NCBI GenBank assembly: GCA_964036045.1 | Contig: OZ038383.1 | Coordinates: 5,442,430 to 5,506,429, forward strand | Source of the DNA: Eutreptiella sp. 'Long Island Sound 2002' | Lineage: Eukaryota; Euglenozoa; Euglenophyceae; Eutreptiales; Eutreptiaceae | Direction of reading: 5' to 3' | DNA length: 64,000 bases | Shown: piece after piece, positions 1 through 9,803 of the stretch | Layout of the letters: each line of letters begins with the position of its first letter | How positions within the stretch are numbered: the stretch's first letter is position 1 | Notes under the pieces: generated by a model | What the model saw: the letters and a program-made list of their open reading frames with translations, nothing else | Told to the model about the DNA's origin: nothing | Database searches by the model: none | Program-made: the position numbers and the translations under genes

Positions 1-451
1 GTGCCTTGCTCTACGTTAACCAAAAATCAAAAATAGAAAAAAGCTAGGGGCTTGAGATTTCTCTAAAATTTCAAAAAGAAAAATCCCCGAGCAAAGCTAA
101 TAAAATTGGCACAAACCCTCACCAAGACGAGGCAAACAGCACACAATACAACACAATTTTGTGTCTGACTTTTCCTCGTGGTCCCGGTTGTGCTTGGTGC
201 GCGGAATGGGCTCGGCGCTTACCTTCACGATTGATATGACTCTCCTTGTAACAAATTGATAATCCACCACTTGGATTGAATTGAGTATTAATTAAAATTC
301 ATTGCAAAGAGTCCTGCGATACGAAAGAATCAGACCAACCAAAGAGTGTCATCGAGGCACTCCATGCATCAAACATGTCGAACACATGGAAAGAGAGATT
401 GAACGAAATTTGATCAAACATCAAACCTATAACTTAACCTCAAGACAAACA
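1..451 (-). repeat. 3' LTR of element A, truncated by the window start
   Basis: This segment recurs at 5288-5738 and 54580-55030 with only a few substitutions. Compared with those copies the first 33 bp are missing off the window edge. The inner end is ...GACAAACA at 451, where A continues into integrase and the 54547-55030 copy continues into unrelated DNA. Read on the minus strand the LTR starts TGTTTGTC and ends CATTACA, the usual TG...CA ends. The integrase stop codon (TGA) lies just inside this LTR. Confidence 0.9.
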
Positions 452-2539
452 TTGTAGTGTACGTACCTGACTGAGCGTGAGGTCTATACCATGCTTGGTA
501 TTGTATGTGCGCCAGTCCTCATTAATATCATGTAAAAATGGGGTAGCTGGCTGCCACTCCGGTTCCGGGTAGCCGCGGTACTTCACATACCACTCGTATC
601 GTTTATTTTTACCCTTGCCCACTTCCCTGTGGTCCAAAACTTTTTCAAGTATGTATGTGTCAGACTCCACCAGAAAGTCAGAGTCCGAATAGTAGTGCAG
701 GGGTGGGGTCAATTCTTGATCCCGTTCCCCTTTCATTGATATGTATGGTTTGACACGCATGCTATCCAAAACCACCTCATGATCCCGTTCCGTTTTCACT
801 CGGTACTGGTTTCGCCCCATACGCTGCATAATCATTCCAGGCCCCGTCCACACCCTGTGGAGCTTGGAATTCTTAGCCTTATCGTGCCCCCTGTACCACA
901 CATATTCCCCTTCCTGGTACACATGGGTGGGGTGGTCAGCTAAAAACTTTTTTGCTTGCGCATCGTGGATGCGCTGTAGCTGTCGCTGTACACACTGCCG
1001 ATTTGTAATCATGTCGGCAAAAAATTTGACTGCATCCTGAGACCCATGCTCAGGAATAACAGGAGGGCGGTCCCCAAACCCAGTTGGGTGGCGACCGAAA
1101 AGGAGAAAATGGGGGGAATACCCATGTACCGGACCAGGAATGTCATTTGCAGCCCAGACTGCCAAAGGCAGTAACTGAGCCCAATTCTTTTTCCTGGTCT
1201 GCTCCAAAAACTTTCGCAGACTGTCGATGACAACTTGCACTGCACGCTCCGCTCGCCCATTAGAACGAGGGCGGTAAATGGGGCTCTGCTTCATGTCGAT
1301 GCCCGACAAGGAACAGAGCGTTGTGAAAAATTTCGCAGTGACCAAATGGTCATGATCACTAAAAATTTGCTGTGGCAATCCCATAAAACCAACCACTCTG
1401 TCCAAAAACAATTCAGCGAGCTGTTCGGCTGTAATTGTTTTCGAACAGGGCAGAGCGACTACATAACCAGTTAGCCGGCAAACCACGACTAGTACATAAT
1501 CGTAGGTATTGCCGTTACTTACTACAGGGTCAGAGGACAGATCGCAAAAATCGATGCAAATGCTGCTGAAAGGGAATTCAGGAATGGGGGCTGGTTGGTC
1601 AGCCTCCGCCTGAGTGCCACGGCGTGGTTTGCATGACTGGCAAACAGGGCACCTTCGCAGCACATCTGAAATACACTTATCCAGATCTGAACCCTTGCAT
1701 CGCACTGAATATTTGCGGTCCATCATTTCTCTGGTTTTACGTACACCAGGATGGCTGAATGCATGCGTCGCTCTGACCACCTGGTCTAACAGGCCAGTGG
1801 GTACACATATCTTCCCTTGACTCTTCACCTCCCCTTCATGGAAAGTATACTCCTTCCCCTCTATTTCAATAAACTTGTCACTGACCATTTTGTCCCAGTG
1901 AGGACTAAAAAATTTGTCCTGTGCGTATTCTGGGGACCAATCCCTGGTCAGTACTGCCACTGCAGGGGGTATCTTGACGGTCTTGATATCCCTGACTCCC
2001 ATCACCGAATCCTGTTGCACCAGATTGTACATCCCTGGTAAGTGCCAAGACATATGCTGAAATGCATCATACATCTGTGAAACAGTCATGTACCTGCGTG
2101 AAGCTGGTTTGGACTGCATCTGACGAATCCGACGTCGTTCTGCTCTGGATAACTTCGCTGTGCTCTGAGTGGAAGCAACAGACGGTTCTGAGGGGGGTGT
2201 CTGAAGTGCAACAGTTCCAGGTTCAGGAATAGGGCAAGTATGCATGAAAAATTCGTCCATGGCATAAAATTGACGTCCCTCAGAATCAATGCCACAGATT
2301 TCATCTGTCATACCCTCGTGTACAGATGAGACGCTGACCTTCCTGAGCGCCCGTTCAACCCTGGGAGCATCCCAGCCTTCTATCTGTACCCTTTCCACCT
2401 TTCGCTCATCCCCAGTGGGTTTGTTGACAGAAAATGTTTGTGATGATCGCACAGGTTCAAAACTTTCTGGGTATTGCTTGTGCAATAACTGCCTGATTCG
2501 GTCCCTCTCTGCCCTCTCTGCAGCTTGCCAACCCTCCAA
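440..2539 (-). CDS. Integrase with chromodomain, Pol C-terminal part of element A
   Basis: This 699-codon frame inserts retroelement cDNA into the genome. The integrase HHCC zinc module has His near residues 259 and 263 and Cys at 297, 300 and 303. The catalytic core shows Asp in SICIDF (about 330), Asp in IFSDHD (about 395) and Glu in NGRAERAV (about 431). A C-terminal chromodomain (about 630-690) contains WYVKYRGYPEPEWQPA. The first codon here is TTG (no ATG), and the frame stays open upstream through GKDNEAADALSRWAYPAG, the C-terminal tail of RNase H, to about 2660. The frame is therefore part of a polyprotein and not a stand-alone gene. No RT domain lies upstream. The same region in B is broken by two small indels, so A is the intact copy. 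Confidence 0.88.
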   Translation of the reverse strand: MEGWQAAERAERDRIRQLLHKQYPESFEPVRSSQTFSVNKPTGDERKVERVQIEGWDAPRVERALRKVSVSSVHEGMTDEICGIDSEGRQFYAMDEFFMHTCPIPEPGTVALQTPPSEPSVASTQSTAKLSRAERRRIRQMQSKPASRRYMTVSQMYDAFQHMSWHLPGMYNLVQQDSVMGVRDIKTVKIPPAVAVLTRDWSPEYAQDKFFSPHWDKMVSDKFIEIEGKEYTFHEGEVKSQGKICVPTGLLDQVVRATHAFSHPGVRKTREMMDRKYSVRCKGSDLDKCISDVLRRCPVCQSCKPRRGTQAEADQPAPIPEFPFSSICIDFCDLSSDPVVSNGNTYDYVLVVVCRLTGYVVALPCSKTITAEQLAELFLDRVVGFMGLPQQIFSDHDHLVTAKFFTTLCSLSGIDMKQSPIYRPRSNGRAERAVQVVIDSLRKFLEQTRKKNWAQLLPLAVWAANDIPGPVHGYSPHFLLFGRHPTGFGDRPPVIPEHGSQDAVKFFADMITNRQCVQRQLQRIHDAQAKKFLADHPTHVYQEGEYVWYRGHDKAKNSKLHRVWTGPGMIMQRMGRNQYRVKTERDHEVVLDSMRVKPYISMKGERDQELTPPLHYYSDSDFLVESDTYILEKVLDHREVGKGKNKRYEWYVKYRGYPEPEWQPATPFLHDINEDWRTYNTKHGIDLTLSQVRTLQCLS

Positions 2540-2546
2540 GTCGCAG

Positions 2547-3020
2547 TCACTGCCGTGAAAATTGGTATCTTGCGCCTCTCCCGCCGGATATGCCCAACGG
2601 GAGAGGGCATCCGCCGCTTCGTTGTCTTTTCCTAGCCGGTACTGAATAAAAAGATTGAACCTCCCAGGAACTCATGCCGATTGGGTGTGGGGCATCTTCA
2701 AGTGGAATATTTTGAAATAGCTCATATCCCCCAATGGCTACGAGCACACTTCCTGTGTCCGCCAGGGCCAGAGTAACGATGGTTTCCTTGCACATCGCAT
2801 CAGGGAATTGTACCCGTGCTTGTACAAGTACTTCCCTCCTCATCTTGGAACCACGTTTGCCCCTGGTACGTGGTTCCCGGTAAATCTCCTCATCAAGGTC
2901 GTCCAGTTTGATCACCGTCCCGTTGGCAAACTCTGCTCCTTGACCCACATTCAGCACCCGATGCGCTTCTACATGGTATAATTTCCTCCGTGTAGGTAAA
3001 GGTAGGTCAGGCAATGACAT
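2547..3020 (-). CDS. Retroviral-type aspartic protease of element A
   Basis: The 157-residue segment has the retropepsin active-site motif LALADTGS about two thirds along, after a typical beta-rich lead (VLVQARVQF). It would process the Gag-Pol polyprotein. It lies in the same frame as the upstream zinc-knuckle ORF, with a single UAG between them (3090-3092). Downstream, the frame runs into sequence that in another frame reads HEFL then GRFNLFIQYR, the end of an RNase H domain. Protease is thus joined almost directly to the RNase H tail, so RT is deleted. B carries the same arrangement at 49743-50216. Confidence 0.8.
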   Translation of the reverse strand: MSLPDLPLPTRRKLYHVEAHRVLNVGQGAEFANGTVIKLDDLDEEIYREPRTRGKRGSKMRREVLVQARVQFPDAMCKETIVTLALADTGSVLVAIGGYELFQNIPLEDAPHPIGMSSWEVQSFYSVPARKRQRSGGCPLPLGISGGRGARYQFSRQ

Positions 3021-3089
3021 CGGGGCGGTACTACGCCACTTCCGGAACTTATTCAGTTTTCGGTGGTGGCGGCGATGTCGCCTGGCCCC

Positions 3090-3626
3090 CTACGGGGCTG
3101 AGGGGCAGTCTTGGACCCAGTGGCCCTTTCCACCACACTTCTTGCATATGTCCTTGGACTGTGGTCTACTTCGAGGTTTGGACCCTGACCGCGATCCTCG
3201 GCTCTGGCTGCGACTCTTGGGTCTCCCCCGTTCAGGATAACGATCTTTGCTTCGACTTCGCCCTCGTTCGCGATCCGGTGGTTTCTCATACCCAGGAGTA
3301 TGCCCTCGCTCACTTCTGCGATCTCCACTGCGTGGTCGACCGTCAGCACTGGACCGCCCTGGGCTCCGACCACGGTCCTGTCCGCTTTTACGGCGATCCG
3401 GCTGAAGGCAATCCTTCGAGGTATGGTCTGTGGCATCGCAATTGTAACACCTCAACTTATGAGGACAGTCCTTTTGAGTGTGGTCTTTAGACTTGCAATT
3501 GAAGCATCGACCCTCAGATTTGAGCTTGGCCGTAATATGTGACCGGCTTGACAGTACACTGCCATGTGGAGAATTTCTCCTGTCGTCATATCGCGACTGA
3601 GATGGCCCCCGGCCTCCGGTTTCTCC
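3090..3626 (-). CDS. Nucleocapsid region with three CCHC zinc knuckles, element A
   Basis: Three canonical CX2CX4HX4C knuckles are visible on the minus strand: CFNCKSKDHTQKDC, CYNCDATDHTSKDC and CKKCGGKGHWVQDC. Between the second and third is an Arg/Ser/Asp-rich linker. Such knuckles bind the element RNA during particle assembly. The frame is bounded by an in-frame UGA upstream (3627-3629) and an in-frame UAG downstream (3090-3092), both also present in B. It has no obvious start codon of its own and so looks like part of a Gag polyprotein. Confidence 0.8.
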   Translation of the reverse strand, partial: GETGGRGPSQSRYDDRRNSPHGSVLSSRSHITAKLKSEGRCFNCKSKDHTQKDCPHKLRCYNCDATDHTSKDCLQPDRRKSGQDRGRSPGRSSADGRPRSGDRRSERGHTPGYEKPPDRERGRSRSKDRYPERGRPKSRSQSRGSRSGSKPRSRPQSKDICKKCGGKGHWVQDCPSAP

Positions 3627-3933
3627 TCAACTGCGATCCTTGCTGTCCCTTCTGTGGTATGGGGACCTTGGCGTATGTCCATCTCGATGTTGCCGACGGT
3701 CATCGTGTCGATCACGGCTGCCATTTCGACGTTCTCGGCTGCCGTCTCGGCGGCCCTGGCTGCCATCCCGGCGTGAACGGTGCTCATCTCGTCCCCGGGA
3801 TCGTGATCGTTCTCTGGAAACTGCCCGTACACTGGCCGCGTCATCCGTCAAAAACTCCTCCTCCATCTCAGCATACTCGGCGGAACTTAAGAAAGGCATG
3901 ACATGCATAAATAGTTCCCAATAATTGAATTCT
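3627..3933 (-). pseudogene. Gag remnant (SR-rich C-terminal end), element A
   Basis: The frame includes FNYWELFMHVMPFL, an acidic stretch and an Arg/Ser-rich tail ending KDRS before an in-frame UGA. It matches B at 50823-51126 and then diverges abruptly at a shared GAATTC near 3933. The frame continues to 4019 in unrelated sequence. The capsid domain and the long coiled coil present in B are missing, so this gag is truncated. Confidence 0.75.
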
Positions 3934-5254
3934 CCAGCCTCTTTCAGTTCATACAATTGGTACAATTGAATTCCAGCTGGTACTTCCAGCCGGTACCGGC
4001 TGACATCACTGCCCATCACACGAGCACGTAGACACTCAGGAAGTGTGCAATCTCAGCCAGTTGTTGAGCGTAGAAAAGGGTCCATGGGGTGGAATTTTCA
4101 CTTTGCTGGGCTGCTTCTTAACTCAACTCATTCGACCATTCGAGATTCACACAAGCACCGGGTGGATCTGGCACCGGGCACCGGTCGTGCTTAGTGCGGT
4201 CACACCCAGAGCCCGTAGGAACCTCAGTCAGATCCAGCTTCATGTGACCATGTTGGCTGTCGCTCTGTGCAGCCTGTGCTGATTAGGATGTCACTCGAGA
4301 TTTCAGCCCCCCTGGTCCCCTTCAGCAAAGGGAAGAATGTGCTTGGCGGCTCGTGGGCACAGGACGGCACCAGCGGTCCATAACATTGTCCATCAATCAC
4401 CCCATCAGCAACATCCGGTTGGGCTGCTAGTTGTCGATTTGCTGCCACGACAGGTGGGCCATACCCTTCTGGCCTCATTGGCGAAGTTTGGGTTCCAGTC
4501 GCAGCTGGTTGGCCGGCTACAAGTTGGCTTCCTTGTGCAGCCATACGTGCGTTGACAGTAGAAGACTGCTAAAGATAGCAAAGCAGAAAACGGTTGATCA
4601 TGCATAACTCTCACAAGTTGCAAAAATCATCGGACAAGAAAGGGAGCAAACCGAATGAGACTTCCTACAGAAAGACGGAAAACACACAACATTGTCGAGA
4701 ATGGAACGTCGAGTGACACTTTTTACCCGGTGCTCGGTTGCTCGTTTGCTGCACTCAACCGTCTTGGATATTCTATCGTCTTTGGTTCAGCGGAGGCTCA
4801 ATTTACCATGACTCAATCACAATGCAGGATGCAGATTGCTCCGGCATCAAGTGTTGCCATCACCGTGTTAAAATGTGCACGAACTTGTATCAGACTGAGG
4901 CAATCAAGTAGTCCATGGTAAGCCACACGTTAGTTTACGAAAAACTCAAAAATGCAAAATGTAGCGCAATGCAATTGACCTCCTGAATGCCACCTAAGTT
5001 GTGCACCATCAAAGTGGATGGAACACTAGCGGCTCAAAAAAGGTCGACAATAGCCAGTGGGCCGAAACCAGAAATCCGGTGAGAGTCTTTATGTTCGTGT
5101 TCGTCAGGGCAGTGAAGGGAATGAATGAGGAACCGTCGTCGCAGGGAATCACAACCAAAAGAGAAGCCGTCGCCGCACGGGAAGCACCAGCCAGAGAGGA
5201 GTCGCCGTCGAAGGAAATCAACCCTCAGAGAAAGCCGGAGTACAAAGGAATCAA
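3934..5254. other. Non-A, non-B DNA between the two elements; origin unknown
   Basis: This 1.3-kb stretch starts where A loses similarity to B and ends where the 3' LTR of B begins. A minus-strand frame at 4224-4544 starts MAAQGSQLVAGQPAATG and could be the start of another element's gag, but no domain is recognisable. Positions 4802-5055 are a repeat also found at 57484-57737. The rest shows no clear gene. Confidence 0.5.
4802..5055 (+). repeat. 254-bp dispersed repeat, copy 1
   Basis: Positions 4802-5055 match 57484-57737 in the same orientation over 254 bp with only a handful of substitutions and no length difference. The shared block starts TTTACCATGACTC and ends ACAATAGCC; both flanks differ. 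It has no long ORF and no terminal repeats. Confidence 0.85.
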
Positions 5255-5738
5255 TGTAATGGAGTAGCCCCTGATACTTCCATTGTAGTGCCTTGCTCTA
5301 CGTTAACCAAAAATCAAAAATAGAAAAAAGCTAGGGGCTTGAGATTTCTCTAAAATTTCAAAAAGAAAAATCCCCGAGCAAAGCTAATAAAATTGGCACA
5401 AACCCTCACCAAGACGAGGCAAACAGCACACAATACAACACAATTTTGTGTCTGACTTTTCCTCGTGGTCCCGGTTGTGCTTGGTGCGCAGAATGGGCTC
5501 GGCGCTTACCTTCACGATTGATATGACTCTCCTTGTAACAAATTGATAATCCACCACTTGGATTGAATTGAGTATTAATTAAAATTCATTGCAAAGAGTC
5601 CTGAGATACGAAAGAATCAGACCAATCAAAGAGTGTCATCGAGGCACTCCATGCATCAAACATGTCGAACACATGGAAAGAGAGATTGAACGAAATTTGA
5701 TCAAACATCAAACCTATAACTTAACCTCAAGACAAACA
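5255..5738 (-). repeat. 3' LTR of element B
   Basis: This 484-bp block has TG...CA ends on the minus strand (TGTTTGTC...CATTACA). It matches 54547-55030 and, minus its first 33 bp, 1-451. Integrase follows directly to the right, as expected for the 3' LTR of a minus-strand element. The bases just left of it do not resemble a primer-binding site, so it is not the missing 5' LTR of A. Confidence 0.9.
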
Positions 5739-7700
5739 TTGTAGTGTACGTACCTGACTGAGCGTGAGGTCTATACCATGCTTGGTTTTGTATGTGCGCC
5801 AGTCCTCATTAATATCATGTAAAAATGGGGTAGCTGGCTGCCACTCCGGTTCCGGGTAGCCGCGGTACTTCACATACCACTCGTATCGTTTATTTTTACC
5901 CTTGCCCACTTCCCTGTGGTCCAAAACTTTTTCAAGTATGTATGTGTCAGACTCCACCAGAAAGTCAGAGTCCGAATAGTAGTGCAGGGGTGGGGTCAAT
6001 TCTTGATCCCGTTCCCCTTTCATTGATATGTATGGTTTGACACGCATGCTATCCAAAACCACCTCATGATCCCGTTCCGTTTTCACTCGGTACTGGTTTC
6101 GCCCCATACGCTGCATAATCATTCCAGGCCCCGTCCACACCCTGTGGAGCTTGGAATTCTTAGCCTTATCGTGCCCCCTGTACCACACATATTCCCCTTC
6201 CTGGTACACATGGGTGGGGTGGTCAGCTAAAAACTTTTTTGCTTGCGCATCGTGGATGCGCTGTAGCTGTCGCTGTACACACTGCCGATTTGTAATCATG
6301 TCAGCAAAAAATTTGACTGCATCCTGAGACCCATGCTCAGGAATAAAGGGGGGCGGTCCCCAAACCCAATTGGGTGGCGACCGAAAAGGAGAAAATGGGG
6401 GGAATACCCATGTACCGGACCAGGAATGTCATTTGCAGCCCAGACTGCCAAAGGCAGTAACTGAGCCCAATTCTTTTTCCTGGTCTGCTCCAAAAACTTT
6501 CGCAGACTGTCGATGACAACCTGCACTGCACGCTCCGCTCGCCCATTAGAACGAGGGCGGTAAATGGGGCTCTGCTTCATGTCGATGTCCGACAAGGAAC
6601 AGAGCGTTGTGAAAAATTTCGCAGTGACCAAATGGTCATGATCACTAAAAATTTGCTGTGGCAATCCCATAAAACCAACCACTCTGTCCAAAAACAATTC
6701 AGCGAGCTGTTCGGCTGTAATTGTTTTCGAACAGGGCAGAGCGACTACATAACCAGTTAGCCGGCAAACCACGACTAGTACATAATCGTAGGTATTGCCG
6801 TTACTTACTACAGGGTCAGAGGACAGATCGCAAAAATCGATGCAAATGCTGCTGAAAGGGAATTCAGGAATCAGGGCTGGCTGGTCAGCCTCCGCCTGAG
6901 TGCCACGGCGTGGTTTGCATGACTGGCAAACAGGGCACCTTCGCAGCACATCTGAAATACACTTATCCAGATCTGAACCCTTGCATCGCACTGAATATTT
7001 GCGGTCCATCATTTCTCTGGTTTTACGTACACCAGGATGGCTGAATGCATGCGTCGCTCTGACCACCTGGTCTAACAGGCCAGTGGGTACGCATATCTTC
7101 CCTTGACTCCTCACCTTCCCTTCATGGAAAGTATACTCCTTCCCCTCTATTTCAATAAACTTGTCACTGACCATTTTGTCCCAGTGAGGACTAAAAAATT
7201 TGTCCTGTGCGTATTCTGGGGACCAATCCCTGGTCAGTACTGCCACTGCAGGGGGTATCTTGACGGTCTTGATATCCCTGACTCCCATCACCGAATCCTG
7301 ACACCAGATTGTACATCCCTGGTAAGTGCCAAGACATATGCTGAAATGCATCATACATCTGTGAAACAGTCATGTACCTGCGTGAAGCTGGTTTGGACTG
7401 CATCTGACGAATCCGACGTCGTTCTGCTCTGGATAACTTCGCTGTGCTCTGAGTGGAAGCAACAGACGGTTCTGAGGGGGGTGTCTGAAGTGCAACAGTT
7501 CCAGGTTCAGGAATAGGGCAAGTATGCATGAAAAATTCGTCCATGGCATAAAATTGACGTCCCTCAGAATCAATGCCACAGATTTCATCTGTCATACCCT
7601 CGTGTACAGATGAGACGCTGACCTTCCTGAGCGCCCGTTCAACCCTGGGAGCATCCCAGCCTTCTATCTGTACCCTTTCCACCTTTCGCTCATCCCCAGT
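5727..7700 (-). pseudogene. Integrase-chromodomain of element B, 3' part, frameshifted
   Basis: The frame matches A's integrase but is split into three pieces (5727-6299, 6296-7354 and 7191-7682). A one-base loss near 6345 and a two-base loss near 7301, both judged against A, cause the shifts. HHCC residues, the DDE residues and the chromodomain are all still recognisable. The left edge of D's LTR interrupts the frame at 7700; its N-terminal continuation is at 49615-49735. It is dead through both indels and insertion. Confidence 0.85.
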
Positions 7701-7918
7701 GGACTGTCCTTAGCATCGGCAGCGCAACAAAGCCATCGTGAATGTCATAGAAGGGGCCTGTTGAAGACAGTAAATGTCCAACATGAAATCCTGCATCAAA
7801 TCCACAAATACACAACTATTCGGCGATACACAAATACAAGCGCCTTAACCTCCCTAGGAATATACATGTGTGCACTGCACCTGTGCACTGTACTGCACCT
7901 GTGGTCTGATCTGCTGCA
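7701..7918 (-). repeat. 3' LTR of element D, lacking its terminal 4 bp
   Basis: Positions 7701-7918 equal 49397-49614; I saw no differences. The right copy starts TGCAGGAC, but the left copy begins at GGAC with B-derived CAGT in place of TGCA. The element therefore lost its last four bases at this junction and has no visible target duplication. A purine tract AGGAGGGGGG (minus strand) abuts the inner end at 7919-7928 and serves as polypurine tract. Confidence 0.85.
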
Positions 7919-8296
7919 CCCCCCTCCTAGGCTAGGCAACCGTCAGGGAGACAAACAGCCGATAAATACCAAAGATCTGACCACTGTGCACTGATGCAGA
8001 AACAGGCCATAAACACGACAAAACAATGCAAATCCAGGCTGAATTCCAGCTGAATCCTGTCTGAATTCTGGCTGAATCCTGTCTGAATTCTGAGGGAATC
8101 CTGTCTGACCTTTGTTAAAATTCTCCCAAATTCTGGGCCTGAACTTGACTGGGATTCTGGAATTCTGATCGGAATTCATCTGTGGGAGACAAAGAAATGG
8201 GGATGGATGGATGGCATAACAGCAAGGGGAGAGAAATAGGGGGGAGGGGGGGCGTAAAAAAAACGCACTCACCCCACAGAAATCTGGATCCATACT
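7919..8296 (-). other. 3' untranslated region of D with short tandem repeats
   Basis: This lies between the integrase stop and the 3' LTR. At about 8036-8110 a unit resembling CTGAATCCTGTCTGAATTC recurs about three times with a period near 22 bp. No gene is seen. Confidence 0.6.
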
Positions 8297-9803
8297 TCAC
8301 TGGACCTGCAGATTGAGCAGCTGGTCCATAGCATTCCTCCTAAGCTCCATATCACCGTCAGTCCTCTTCAGCACACGAACCAAATCATTCACTGATATAT
8401 TCACACCATTAGCTTTGTTGTACCGGGCCCAGACGTTGTTCACACCACCGATGAACTTATCAATGGGCTCCCATGTAGCTTGCTCATGCCCACGCCATTT
8501 GGCATGCCACAGTCTCTTCCGATTACGTCCACTCCCTGACCACTTACAGTCCAGGATGTCTTCCAAAACATAGGAGTCATCAACTGGGGGCTTATCTCCC
8601 TCAACATAGTAATGGAAAGGCACCTTCTGTCCTCCGAAGGGGGCAATGTAAGGCTTAAGCCGAGTGGCAGGCAACACTTGTTCTCCTTTGGGCGTCGCAA
8701 TCAGATAGCGTGCCTCACTGAGAACTTCAATCACCTCACAGGGACCAAACCAGAGACGCTGGATTTTAGTGACCTTATCAGTGGGTAGGTATCGGACCCA
8801 AACGCGATCTCCCACCGACAGACTCAGGGGGGGATGCTTAGCCATCCATTTTTTTCGTGCATCTGCATGAATCTTCGTCAGTCTCGTTTGGACAAGCTGA
8901 CGCTCCTTGCTGACGCGGTCCAAAAACTGCAACGCATCCTCCTGTCCATATTCCAACTCATGCGGTGGACAGTCCCCGAACCCGATGGGGTCTCTCCCAA
9001 ACACCAGCCTATGGGGTGAATAGGGTGAGACTACCCCAGGCAAGTCATTAAGGCACCACAATGCCAAAGGCAAAGCATGCACCCAATTGCATTTTCGCTC
9101 AGCTAAATACCGCCTCAAGCTGTTCACTACCAGTTTGACAGCAACCTCAGCCCTGCCATTGGACTGTGGGCGATAAATAACCCCTTTGTGTTGTTCAACA
9201 CCACTGAGTGCACACAAAGTCTCGAAAAACTGCTTGGACACGACCTTATCATTATCTGACATAATTTCTGTGGGCAGGCCTGTAAAAAAAACACATCTGT
9301 CTAAAAACAACTCCGCTGCCTTTTCAGGTGTCAGACCCTCTTCCAAACATGGTATACCCATGGTATACCCTGTGAGACGGTCCACAATTACAAAAATAAA
9401 ATCAAACTCAGTTGCGCCCACCTTGGTGTGCGGCAACTTGACAAAGTCCATGGCCAAGCTGGCAAATGGGTAATCTGGGATTGGAAAATGATCCAAAGTG
9501 TCAGGAGAAGGCTGATTCCTGGCCTTGCATGTCTGACAGGTAGCACATCCTTGAATCAGAGACTGCACACGTGGACCTATATTGTCAGGGAAAGCAAATT
9601 TTCGCATGCACAACTCCTTCAGCTTATCCGCACCAGGATGGGAGTATGCATGCATGGCCAACACCACCTTATCAACTAAACTGGGGGGCACCAGAATCTT
9701 ACCCTTACATCTGATTTTATTGCGATGTAAACCAAACCCAGAGCGCACATTACCTTTCTGTAAGTACTCAAACAGCTCCTTCAGCTCAGGATCTGCCTTG
9801 TAT
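8297..9803 (-). CDS. Integrase with chromodomain of element D, 3' exon of an interrupted pol
   Basis: A frame of 483 codons is counted from 9748, but it stays open to the hAT-like boundary at 9803 (ADPELKELFEY lies upstream). The HHCC module has His about 33 and 37 and Cys about 68, 71 and 74. The catalytic residues are Asp in SLAMDF (about 101), Asp in IMSDNDK and Glu in NGRAEVAV. The C-terminal chromodomain shows YVLEDIL, HAKWRGHEQATWEP. The stop is TGA. The rest of the same pol continues at 11027-11083 and again from 41267, so this piece is not an independent gene. Confidence 0.88.

Larger units (their letters stand above)
1..3933 (-). mobile_element. Element A: 5'-truncated, RT-less Ty3/gypsy chromovirus-type retrotransposon
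   Basis: Order on the minus strand is gag remnant, zinc knuckles, protease, RNase H tail plus integrase-chromodomain, and 3' LTR. It is nearly identical to the two halves of element B (5255-7700 and 49615-55030). Identity to B stops at about 3933, inside gag, where B continues for another 3.4 kb of gag. No 5' LTR or primer-binding site is found for A: the sequence left of the next LTR (5255) does not read TGG on the minus strand. A is therefore a truncated or recombinant copy. Like B it lacks the reverse transcriptase domain. Confidence 0.85.

Noticed and set aside
3452-3844. A 130-aa minus-strand ORF overlapping the SR-rich Gag region, also present in B.
   Set aside because: It is a frame shadow of the repetitive Arg/Ser codons and has no domain of its own.
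5255-5738. This LTR as the missing 5' LTR of element A.
   Set aside because: The sequence to its left does not give a primer-binding site on the minus strand (expected TGGTAGCAG), and the LTR leads into B's integrase on its right.
8313-8573. Plus-strand ORFs over D's integrase.
   Set aside because: They are shadows of the integrase-chromodomain frame.
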